From JAUVIB01 sp964424545 (GTDB taxonomy: Bacteria; Calditrichota; Calditrichia; Calditrichales; Calditrichaceae), in NCBI GenBank assembly GCA_964424545.1, contig CAYRJN010000032.1, positions 1 to 25,063 of the forward strand: a DNA stretch of 25,063 bases, given 5' to 3'. The position numbers were made by a program, and so were the translations under genes. The notes below the pieces were generated by a model. The model did no database searches. It was not told the DNA's origin and saw only the letters and a program-made list of their open reading frames with translations. Each line of letters starts with the position of its first letter. Within the stretch, counting starts at the first letter, position 1. This document shows, piece by piece, positions 8,044-15,807 of the stretch.

Positions 8044-10188
8044 ATGTCTGAAGTTGTCATGTATTCAAGCGACGAACCAACCATTGTTGAATCGGCAGAA
8101 TTAAATAGCGCCATTGAACAACGAAACAAATTATCTCATAGAAAAAAATTCAGAGCATTAACTTCATCCGAAATCGAACGCCTTGTAAAAAACAGTAACA
8201 CGGCGAGCCAGTGGGATTCGGTACAGGTTTCCGATAACTTTGACCCTTCGCTCGTGCGCAACTGCCATTTTGCCGGTCTGGTCAGAATCGGCGATCTTAC
8301 GCCCAATTATCTTGATTTTCATAAATTGCGTCTTCCTGTCGGTTTAGATAACTGCACCATAATTTCTTGCGATATCGGCGATAATGTGGCCATGCGCAAT
8401 GTCCATTATCTTTCGCATTACGTAATCGGCTCGCAATGCATTCTTTTCAATATAGACGAGATGCATACCGTTGACAATGCTAAATTCGGCAACGGTATTA
8501 TCCGCGAAGGCGAAAAGGAAGAAGTGCGCGTATGGTTAGAAGTAGCCAATGAAAACGGCGGCCGTAAAATTTTGCCTTTTCAAGACATGCTGCCCGCCGA
8601 CGCTTATCTTTGGTCCGGTTTTCGCAACGATAAAACCGTAACGCAAAAGTTCAAAGAATTTACCGATAATATGTTTGATCACGATTATTTTACTTTGGGA
8701 TATGTAAGAGATAAAACCGTTATCAAAAATACGCGCATTATTAAAGATTGTTATATAGGCGAACACGCATACATAAAAGGCGCGAACAAATTAAAGAATT
8801 TGACCATTCAATCGAGTAAAAACGAGGCGACTCAGATTGGCGAGGGCGTAGAACTGGTAAACGGCATTATCGGTTACGCTAATAAAATATTTTACGGCGT
8901 TAAGGCCATCCGCTTTCAAACGGGACGCAACGTACAACTAAAATACGGCGCCCGGCTGATCAACTCTTTTCTCGGCGACAATTCCACTATTTCCTGCTGT
9001 GAACTGTTAAGCAATATTATTTTCCCTTTTCATGAGCAGCACCATAATAACTCCTTTTTAATTGCCTCTACCGTTATGGGACAATCCAATATTGCCGCAG
9101 GCGCAACTATCGGTTCCAACCATAATTCCAGAGCGGCGGACGGTGAAATTATCGCCCGACGCGGATTCTGGCCCGGTTTAGAGACAAATTTTAAACATAA
9201 CTCCCTGTTTGCCTCTTTTACTATTATTGCAAAAGGCAATTATAACACGGAAATGAATATAACGCTGCCCTTCTCCCTTGTCAGCGTAAAAAATGACGAC
9301 AATGCCATACAAATTTATCCGGGATATTGGTTTAAAAACAATATGTACGCCTTAGCGCGCAATGTCTGGAAATTTAAAAAAAGAGACAAACGCCACATAA
9401 AAGAGCAGCATATCGAATTTGATTTTTTGGCCCCCGACACCGTTGAAGAGATGCTTAGAGGCAGTAATATTTTATTCGATATTATTAAAAATACATATAA
9501 TTTCCACGGAAAAATAAACGAACTTGCCGAGAGTGAACTCGTCGATAAAAAAAATTATTTAGAGATTGACGGCGTAATTCACGGCAATAAAGCCTATGTA
9601 TATAAACCTCTGCAAGGAATCCGTTTATACCGTAAAATGATACGTTTTTACGGTATTCGCGAATTGGTAAATCTGTTTTTAAATAACAATACCAAAATAG
9701 ATTTGAAAGAACTTAAAAACAATTTTATCGAACCGCAAAGAAAATGGCATAATATTGGAGGACAATTAATCAACGACCATGATCTAACTGCGCTTTTTAA
9801 AGATATTAAAACAGGCCATATTGATTCATGGAAATCCTTACATCAACGATATAACGACATCGAAAAATCTTATCCTTCCCTGCGCGCCGGCCACGGAATT
9901 TTTTGTTTGTTAAAAACAGAGGATAAATCAATTAATGATATTACGGTATCCGATATAAAATTGTACTTACAAGAAGGAAAGCAAACTGCACTCGAGTTAT
10001 ATGAATCGGCCTATGCCTCGCGTAAGAAAGATTATACCAATCCGTTTCGCATTATGACCTATCACTCCGAAGAAGAGATGGAAAACGTATTGGGCAACAT
10101 TGACGACAATTCATTCCTAAAGGATTATAAAGCGGAAATGTTGCGTTTAAGTGAACAGTGTGATAATTTATTAGACATAATTGATTAA
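8044..10188 (+). CDS. DUF4954 family protein with left-handed beta-helix-like repeats
   Basis: A 714-residue protein of unknown function that I recognise as DUF4954, a family seen in Bacteroidota, Spirochaetota and relatives. Residues 70-400 are rich in hexapeptide-like short repeats of the I-G-D-N / I-x-x-C-x-I-G type (for example SCDIGDNV, KDCYIGEHAYI, NSFLGDNSTI), as in left-handed parallel beta-helix acyltransferases and sugar nucleotidyltransferases. The C-terminal third is a different, mostly helical region. No signal peptide or membrane segment is seen, so it should be cytoplasmic. A GGGGTG stretch lies upstream of the ATG. The LOG-family gene follows after 19 bases and is probably co-transcribed. 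Confidence 0.8.
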   Translation: MSEVVMYSSDEPTIVESAELNSAIEQRNKLSHRKKFRALTSSEIERLVKNSNTASQWDSVQVSDNFDPSLVRNCHFAGLVRIGDLTPNYLDFHKLRLPVGLDNCTIISCDIGDNVAMRNVHYLSHYVIGSQCILFNIDEMHTVDNAKFGNGIIREGEKEEVRVWLEVANENGGRKILPFQDMLPADAYLWSGFRNDKTVTQKFKEFTDNMFDHDYFTLGYVRDKTVIKNTRIIKDCYIGEHAYIKGANKLKNLTIQSSKNEATQIGEGVELVNGIIGYANKIFYGVKAIRFQTGRNVQLKYGARLINSFLGDNSTISCCELLSNIIFPFHEQHHNNSFLIASTVMGQSNIAAGATIGSNHNSRAADGEIIARRGFWPGLETNFKHNSLFASFTIIAKGNYNTEMNITLPFSLVSVKNDDNAIQIYPGYWFKNNMYALARNVWKFKKRDKRHIKEQHIEFDFLAPDTVEEMLRGSNILFDIIKNTYNFHGKINELAESELVDKKNYLEIDGVIHGNKAYVYKPLQGIRLYRKMIRFYGIRELVNLFLNNNTKIDLKELKNNFIEPQRKWHNIGGQLINDHDLTALFKDIKTGHIDSWKSLHQRYNDIEKSYPSLRAGHGIFCLLKTEDKSINDITVSDIKLYLQEGKQTALELYESAYASRKKDYTNPFRIMTYHSEEEMENVLGNIDDNSFLKDYKAEMLRLSEQCDNLLDIID

Positions 10189-10194
10189 CGACGC

Positions 10195-10199
10195 AGGAG
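10195..10199 (+). promoter_or_regulatory. Shine-Dalgarno that sets the LOG-family gene start
   Basis: AGGAG lies 8 bases before the ATG at 10208. This favours that start over an in-frame ATG at 10181, which sits inside the end of the DUF4954 gene. Confidence 0.7.
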
Positions 10200-10207
10200 T
10201 CACGGCA

Positions 10208-11023
10208 ATGAAGATTAAGAAAAAAATGGTTAAATCCTATAAAAATCCCGATTTTTTAAGCAGTCCGGAGGCTCGTCCCATTCGGATTCTATCGGAATTT
10301 ATTGAACCGCAATCGCGGTTTAAAGAGCAAGATATCAATTCTACGGTTGTTTTTTTCGGATCGGCTCGTATTAAATCGCGCGAAGACGCCAAAAAAGAGT
10401 TAAAAGAGCTTGTTGAAATTACGGAAAAAAATCCGACGCCGGAAAATGAACAAGCTCTCTCCTTATCGCGGCTCCATTTACGCCTTTCCAAATATTATGA
10501 AGACGCCGTTGAACTTTCGCGTTTAATTACCGCCTGGAGTTTGGAAAAAGGCAAAGGCAAACAAAATTGCTATATATGTTCCGGTGGCGGGCCAGGCATA
10601 ATGGAAGCGGCCAATAAAGGCGCCCATCTCGCTAAGGGAAAATCAATCGGCCTAAATATTTCTTTGCCCATGGAACAGGAGCCAAATCCCTATATTTCGC
10701 ATGATCTTATTATGGAATTTCATTACTTTTTTATGCGTAAATACTGGTTTGCCTACCTAGCCAAAGCCTTGATTATATTTCCGGGCGGATTTGGCACTCT
10801 GGACGAATTAATGGAATTATTAACCTTAATCCAAACAAGAAAAATAGAGAAAGACTTGCCTATTTTAATATTCGGACAGGATTACTGGAAAGAAATTATA
10901 GATTTCGAAGCTATGGCGCGCTGGGGAACTATTTCGCCGAAAGATTTGGAACTATTTACCTTTGTAAATTCACCGGAAGACGCTTTTAATTTATTAAAGG
11001 ATCATTTGGAAAAAAGCTGCTAA
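10208..11023 (+). CDS. LOG-family (TIGR00730-like) nucleoside 5'-monophosphate phosphoribohydrolase
   Basis: A Rossmann-fold enzyme of the LOG family, whose characterised members hydrolyse (cytokinin) nucleoside 5'-monophosphates to base and ribose 5-phosphate. The older label 'lysine decarboxylase' is misleading. The family motif PGGFGTLDE is present with its catalytic Glu, along with SGGGPGIMEAANKGA and an FGSAR segment near the N-terminus. Length from the preferred start is 271 residues, longer than minimal LOG proteins because of an insertion after FGSARIKSRED. Substrate is not predictable. It is probably co-transcribed with the DUF4954 gene. The 3' end lies only 6 bases from the convergent cNMP-binding gene, with no terminator between them. 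Confidence 0.88.
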   Translation: MKIKKKMVKSYKNPDFLSSPEARPIRILSEFIEPQSRFKEQDINSTVVFFGSARIKSREDAKKELKELVEITEKNPTPENEQALSLSRLHLRLSKYYEDAVELSRLITAWSLEKGKGKQNCYICSGGGPGIMEAANKGAHLAKGKSIGLNISLPMEQEPNPYISHDLIMEFHYFFMRKYWFAYLAKALIIFPGGFGTLDELMELLTLIQTRKIEKDLPILIFGQDYWKEIIDFEAMARWGTISPKDLELFTFVNSPEDAFNLLKDHLEKSC

Positions 11024-11029
11024 AAAGCG

Positions 11030-12181
11030 TTACATGTGGGTAAAATCGCCAGCCTGTTCATAATAATCAAAAAACTGTTTGGATTTAAGGTAGCTGTTGA
11101 TACGTACATCAACGGAATCCGCTTCCCAAAATTGAATCCCAAAAACATCATCTTCAATCGAGCTGATAATATCGCTTAAAAGGACCGCGAGCGACAAGGT
11201 TACCTTATCGTCAACTCCCCCCCCTTTTAACATTTTTACTTTAAGCTCGGGATGGATTTTAATCGAAAGTATTTTTTTCAAATCAAAATATTTATCAAAT
11301 TTTTTATAACTGTTTTCGACAACGCTTTTAAGGGTTCTTGAACCGGCAAAAGCAATAATTTCTTGTAATTTCTCTTCAAAATAGCGTTGAAATAATTCCG
11401 CCGAATCTTCAATGCTCGGTTCTTCGAAAATTTCCTCATCAACAGAAACTTTTTCTTTTTCAACTGCATCGTCGTCGCTTTCGTCAACTTTAAAAATGAT
11501 AGGTTCAATAATAAACTCGCCCTCATTCCAGTTTATTATTTCATCCATTGCTTCATTTTCATTTTTATCGTTATAGTCTATTTTTTCGACTTGTCCTTTT
11601 CTAAAACTTAAAACGGCAAGCTGAGTATTATTACGTAAAATCAAATCACCTGTCAAGGAATTATCCTCGCAATATTTCAAAAGTTTAATAATATCAATCT
11701 CTTTCAAATTGCCTTTCGGGAAAATCTTATCTTTATAATACTTTTCACGCTGCCTAAGCGCTTTATTTGAAGCAATTAAGCGTTCGCTTAAAATGTGGGT
11801 GAGAGAAATTGCGATTGATGAATTTTTTAGTATATAGGTATCAAAATCAGCTTTTAACAGTTTAAGTAATTTTACGTCGGTCTCCGCAACGATAGTAGCG
11901 GAGCGCGGAGCGCCTGTTATTAAAGACATCTCCCCAAAATAATCGCCTTTTTTCAGACGTGAAAGTTTAATATTTTCATCCTCATCGGGCAGTGAAGCTA
12001 AAACATTAACCAATCCGTCCTCAATAATATAAAACCCGTCTCCTTCGTCGCCTTCTTTGATAATAATATCGTCTTTTTTAAAAGAAACTTCTTCGAGATG
12101 ATCGGCTATTCCCTTTAAATCCTTTTCATTTACCAAAGAAAACAGGGGCATTTTTTTTAATTGCTCTAAAATTTCTTCCAT
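11030..12181 (-). CDS. Cyclic-nucleotide-binding/DUF4388 (PATAN) regulatory protein
   Basis: A 383-residue cytoplasmic signalling protein without a DNA-binding domain. Residues 8-130 form a CAP-type cyclic-nucleotide-binding domain. Its phosphate-binding cassette FGEMSLITGAPRSAT (82-96) keeps the Glu, Arg and Ser that contact cAMP or cGMP. Residues 155-232 match DUF4388/PATAN (IDIIKLLKYCEDNSLTGDL...INWNEGEF). An acidic linker (234-255) joins a C-terminal alpha/beta region (260-383) that I cannot assign. It is a paralogue of the next upstream gene (44-bp gap), from which it differs by having this region instead of a receiver domain. The effector and target are unknown. A lone domain of this type may act by protein-protein contact. 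Confidence 0.85.
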   Translation of the reverse strand: MEEILEQLKKMPLFSLVNEKDLKGIADHLEEVSFKKDDIIIKEGDEGDGFYIIEDGLVNVLASLPDEDENIKLSRLKKGDYFGEMSLITGAPRSATIVAETDVKLLKLLKADFDTYILKNSSIAISLTHILSERLIASNKALRQREKYYKDKIFPKGNLKEIDIIKLLKYCEDNSLTGDLILRNNTQLAVLSFRKGQVEKIDYNDKNENEAMDEIINWNEGEFIIEPIIFKVDESDDDAVEKEKVSVDEEIFEEPSIEDSAELFQRYFEEKLQEIIAFAGSRTLKSVVENSYKKFDKYFDLKKILSIKIHPELKVKMLKGGGVDDKVTLSLAVLLSDIISSIEDDVFGIQFWEADSVDVRINSYLKSKQFFDYYEQAGDFTHM

Positions 12182-12225
12182 AAATCCCGGCTTAATTAAA
12201 AATAGAACATTATATATTGATGATA

Positions 12226-13317
12226 TCAGATCATATTTTCAACGAGTTTAACAATTTCGCTTACTTCATGGGTCTTGGTTATCTCAGCATTTCCTAATTC
12301 TTTCAATTTTTCTTCAAATTCAGGCTTGATCGAATTATCCGTGATAAAAATAAAAGGAATATTCTTATTCACTCTTGTTTGCTCCACAAACTCCACTCCG
12401 CTTCCATCGGGCAATTTAATATCCGATATGATAATATCCGGCGCCCAGCTCTCCATATTTTTCTGCGATGAAGCAATATCCTGCGCTGTGTTAACTTCAT
12501 ATCCGAGACCGTTAAAGGCGCGTTCGATAACTTTTCGGACGACAAGGGAATTATTGACAATTAAAATTTTATTACGTATCTCTTCCGTCGTTTCCGCTTT
12601 CTTTTCCGGCTTTAAGGTTAACGGACGGACTTTAATCTGAAAATGTCCGGATTCCCAAGAGAGCATTTCATCTAAAGCTTTATCGTCGCTTACACCGCCC
12701 AGTTTTACGCTTTGCAATGCGCCTCTCTCAAATTCAAAAATGCCTTTTTTATCGCCGTTGGTTACCGTCATCGTTCCCGTTAATGAATTGGATTCGGCAA
12801 AACTGATCAAATCGACAATAGGGACATCCTCAATATTTCCGGAGGGACCTTCAGATGTAACTTCAATTTTTTCAACACGTTGAAAGCTACTTGCTTTCTT
12901 TAACGTTTCGCGCAGACGTTTACTTACAATCTTGCCCATGCTTAACGATATGGAAGGATAGCGTTCAAGAATAATATCAAAATCTTTTTGTTGCAAAGCA
13001 AAGGCTTCAACCTGACCGTCGGTAATGACCGATGCGGAACGGGGTTCTCCCGTCAAAAGAGCCATTTCGCCAAAATAATCTCCCGGACCTAAAGTAGCCA
13101 CTACCTGTCCTTCTTCCACGCCTTCCGGATAAATTACGATTTTTACTTTTCCGCTGATGATTATAAACATCTCATCACCGGGATCGCCAACCTTGCAAAT
13201 CGTATTATTACTGTCAAACGTTTTAAATTTCAGCCGTTCGACAATAAAATTTATGCTTTCTTTGCTAAGCATTTTAAAAATAGGAACGCTTTGTAATATT
13301 TTGCTAATCTGAATCAT
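12226..13317 (-). CDS. Cyclic-nucleotide-binding/DUF4388/receiver-like protein
   Basis: A 363-residue three-domain signalling protein. Residues 10-125 are a cNMP-binding domain with an intact phosphate-binding cassette (FGEMALLTGEPRSAS; E84, R93, S94). Residues 160-235 are DUF4388/PATAN. Residues 250-363 are a CheY-like receiver with a phospho-acceptor candidate D299 in IIISDIKLPDGSG and a conserved-position Lys (K348). The Asp/Glu pair that normally binds Mg is replaced by Asn-Asn (N255-N256 in ILIVNNS), so phosphorylation may be lost or altered. The ATG at 13317 has GGAGG about 10 bases upstream. It probably forms an operon with its paralogue downstream and the small membrane protein upstream. 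Confidence 0.88.
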   Translation of the reverse strand: MIQISKILQSVPIFKMLSKESINFIVERLKFKTFDSNNTICKVGDPGDEMFIIISGKVKIVIYPEGVEEGQVVATLGPGDYFGEMALLTGEPRSASVITDGQVEAFALQQKDFDIILERYPSISLSMGKIVSKRLRETLKKASSFQRVEKIEVTSEGPSGNIEDVPIVDLISFAESNSLTGTMTVTNGDKKGIFEFERGALQSVKLGGVSDDKALDEMLSWESGHFQIKVRPLTLKPEKKAETTEEIRNKILIVNNSLVVRKVIERAFNGLGYEVNTAQDIASSQKNMESWAPDIIISDIKLPDGSGVEFVEQTRVNKNIPFIFITDNSIKPEFEEKLKELGNAEITKTHEVSEIVKLVENMI

Positions 13318-13338
13318 GGTGTTTAAGCCTCCAAGGCG

Positions 13339-13515
13339 CTAGTAAAATTTTTTTAAAAAATACAACAAATATAAAACGACCAAAAACATGGCGAGCAACC
13401 ACCAAAATGGTTTTACTTTTTTTCGTGGCAGGCGGTCAAATTTAATTTTATTCTCATTCGCTTCACTTCGATTTAACCTGCCTTCCAAATCCAACTTCCT
13501 TCTTTTGAGCATCAT
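13339..13515 (-). CDS. Small single-pass membrane protein
   Basis: A hypothetical protein of 58 residues from the ATG at 13515, or 63 from an in-frame GTG at 13530. A basic, charged N-terminal part (RRKLDLEGRLNRSEANENK) is followed by one hydrophobic segment (PFWWLLAMFLVVLYLLYFL) and a KKFY tail. It is collinear with the following cNMP/DUF4388 gene and 21 bases upstream of it, which supports expression. No family recognised. No clear Shine-Dalgarno distinguishes the two starts. Confidence 0.55.
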   Translation of the reverse strand: MMLKRRKLDLEGRLNRSEANENKIKFDRLPRKKVKPFWWLLAMFLVVLYLLYFLKKFY

Positions 13516-13776
13516 ATAATTAACCGGCACACAATCATTTTAGTTGTTCAATTTACTTAATAGGGCATTTTTAGTCAACAAAATTAAATCTTAATTTTTT
13601 ATATTTTTGTAATCGGCTAAATTTTGGATTAAAGCTATTCCGAACAATCGGCGACTAAAGACATTGCCGCCTTAGCGACGTAAAAGTATCGTTTAAAGAG
13701 AACAGACGCCGTTATTCAGACTTATCGCGGCGAACTGTTACGGACAGATAAACTTGCGCCGACAGGAGCGAGCAGT
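13516..13776. other. Intergenic region with GC-richer, repeat-like 3' half
   Basis: Between the OPT transporter stop and the small membrane protein. The part next to the small gene (about 13530-13625) is AT-rich and may hold its promoter. The part next to the OPT gene (about 13640-13770) is more GC-rich and non-coding, and contains short words (GCCGTTATTC, AGCGACG, CGGACA) that recur in the intergenic region at 19270-19368. No terminator with a T-run was found. Confidence 0.3.
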
Positions 13777-15780
13777 TTAATTAATCGTCGCCTTTTTTGA
13801 CTCATGATACATATAATAAAGTATGGCGGCAAACATAAAGAATCCTAATATCTCAGCCGAAGATGATTCCGACCAATGTTCCGTTCCAATGGCCTTCATC
13901 ATATTCCATGAATCGTTTCCGGTAACAGCCTGACCGATAAAGACGATTGCCGCCGCAACAACGCCCATGATAGCGCCGCCGGCAATAAATCCCGATGCTA
14001 TTAAAGTCCCCTTATCTTTTCTTGCGCTCCTGAGTTTTTCATCATTAGTGCTTTTTGCTATAAAATGAGCGATAAGACCGCCAGCCAAGATCGGCGTGTT
14101 AAGATGAAGCGGCAAATACATGCCGAGAGCAAAAGCAAGAGGCGGAATACCGATAAACTCCAGAATTACCGCTAATATTACGCCGGCAAGATAAAGTATC
14201 CATGGCGCCGGTTGTCCTGTCATTAGCGGTTCCAATACGGCAGCCATAGCAGAGGCCTGCGGCGCTTCTAGGCCGCCCGGACCGAAACCGAAAGTTTTAT
14301 GCAGCATAAAAATAACACCGCCGACCGATGCTGCCGCCAACAGCGTCCCCAGGAATTTATAGCGTTCCTGCGTTCTCGGCGTAGTGCCGATCCAATAACC
14401 GATTTTCAAATCGGTAATGAACCCTCCGGCCATAGAGAGAGCCGTGCAAACGACGCCACCGATAATCAAAGCGGCAAGCATCCCTTCTTCCCCTTTTAAG
14501 CCGATTGAAACCAGTATCACGGAAGAGATAATTAAGGTCATCAAAGTCATTCCGGAAACGGGATTTGTTCCCACAATGGCTATGGCTCTCGCCGCAACCG
14601 TTGTAAATAAAAAGGCGATTACGGTAACAATAGCTAAACCGGTTAAGGCATATAAAACATTACCCTCAACTACTAATAACAAAAAAAACACAAATACGCC
14701 GAGCAGCGCACTGACGAGCAATACGCTCCACCACTTCATATTAATATCGGTTTGTGTCCGGTTTGCTTTAACTTCTTCTCCGCCCTGATGTGTTTTTCCC
14801 GTTAACTCGCTAAGCGCCAACTTAAAAGCGCCAGTGATAATTTTGTGCGATTTAATTATCCCGATCATCCCGGCGGCAGCAATCCCCCCAATCCCTATAT
14901 GTCGCACATATTGGCTGAATATTTCCGAAGGATTCATTTGAGCTATCGGCTTTAGGGCATTTAAAATAGGCTGAGGATTAAATTGTCCAATATAATATAT
15001 CGTGGGAAGAATAACCCACCAGGCTAAAAAGGAACCGCTGGCAATAATCAACGCATACTTTAAACCCACAATATAGCCCAATCCCATAACGGCCGCGCCG
15101 ATGTTCATATTAAATTCCAGCTTAAACATGGAAGATAATTTATCTCCCCAGGCAAAAACGCGAGTGGAAACGACTTCTTTCCATAATCCGAAACCGGAAA
15201 CGAAAAAATCGTATATTCCCCCGACAATTAAAGCCTTTAATAGTATTTTGGCCTGCTTACCGCCGGATTCCCCTGCCACCAGAACTTCGGTTGTGGCTGT
15301 TGCTTCTGGAAAAGGGAACTCGCCGTGCATATCTTTAACAAAATAACGACGAAACGGTATCAGAAATAGGATACCGAGAATACCGCCGAAAAGAGAAGAC
15401 AAAAAAACCTGCCAAAAATTGGCATCTACTCCTAAAATATATAATCCGGGAATAGTAAAAATAGCGCCGGCGACTATCACCCCTGAACTTGCGCCGATTG
15501 ACTGAATAATGACATTTTCCGATAATACATTTTTACGCTTGGTTAAAGAAGATAGTCCTACGGCAAGTATGGCAATCGGTATTGCCGCTTCAAAAACCTG
15601 TCCAATTTTTAAGCCGAGAAAAGCGGCCGCAGCGGAAAAGACAACCGCATAAAACATACCCCATAAAACGGAATAAACAGTAACTTCAGGCAACGGTTTA
15701 TCATCAGGAATAATCGGCTGATAGACCTCGTCGGCCTTTAATGCCCTATAAGCATTTTCAGGTAATCCATTCTCACTCAT
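13777..15780 (-). CDS. OPT family oligopeptide/metal-chelate transporter
   Basis: A 667-residue polytopic inner-membrane transporter with roughly 16 hydrophobic segments, of the bacterial OPT (oligopeptide transporter) family. Recognisable parts are the N-terminal LPEVTVYSVLWGMFYAVVFS, the AFLGLKIGQVFEAAIPIAIL helix, PFRRYFVKDMHGEFPFPEATA, the ISGM-like segment NPVSGMTLMTLIISS and the final repeats with IGIPPLAFALGMYLPL. Family members move small peptides or metal chelates, probably with protons; the substrate here is not predictable. The ATG at 15780 has AAGGAG at good spacing. The sensor kinase gene ends 27 bases upstream, so the two are likely co-transcribed. Confidence 0.93.
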   Translation of the reverse strand: MSENGLPENAYRALKADEVYQPIIPDDKPLPEVTVYSVLWGMFYAVVFSAAAAFLGLKIGQVFEAAIPIAILAVGLSSLTKRKNVLSENVIIQSIGASSGVIVAGAIFTIPGLYILGVDANFWQVFLSSLFGGILGILFLIPFRRYFVKDMHGEFPFPEATATTEVLVAGESGGKQAKILLKALIVGGIYDFFVSGFGLWKEVVSTRVFAWGDKLSSMFKLEFNMNIGAAVMGLGYIVGLKYALIIASGSFLAWWVILPTIYYIGQFNPQPILNALKPIAQMNPSEIFSQYVRHIGIGGIAAAGMIGIIKSHKIITGAFKLALSELTGKTHQGGEEVKANRTQTDINMKWWSVLLVSALLGVFVFFLLLVVEGNVLYALTGLAIVTVIAFLFTTVAARAIAIVGTNPVSGMTLMTLIISSVILVSIGLKGEEGMLAALIIGGVVCTALSMAGGFITDLKIGYWIGTTPRTQERYKFLGTLLAAASVGGVIFMLHKTFGFGPGGLEAPQASAMAAVLEPLMTGQPAPWILYLAGVILAVILEFIGIPPLAFALGMYLPLHLNTPILAGGLIAHFIAKSTNDEKLRSARKDKGTLIASGFIAGGAIMGVVAAAIVFIGQAVTGNDSWNMMKAIGTEHWSESSSAEILGFFMFAAILYYMYHESKKATIN

Positions 15781-15807
15781 AAAATCTCCTTATTACTTTT
15801 GGCATAT

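Noticed and set aside
10208..11023. Lysine decarboxylase
   Set aside because: The PGGFGTLDE motif is that of LOG-family phosphoribohydrolases; the decarboxylase label is a historical misannotation and no PLP-binding features are present.
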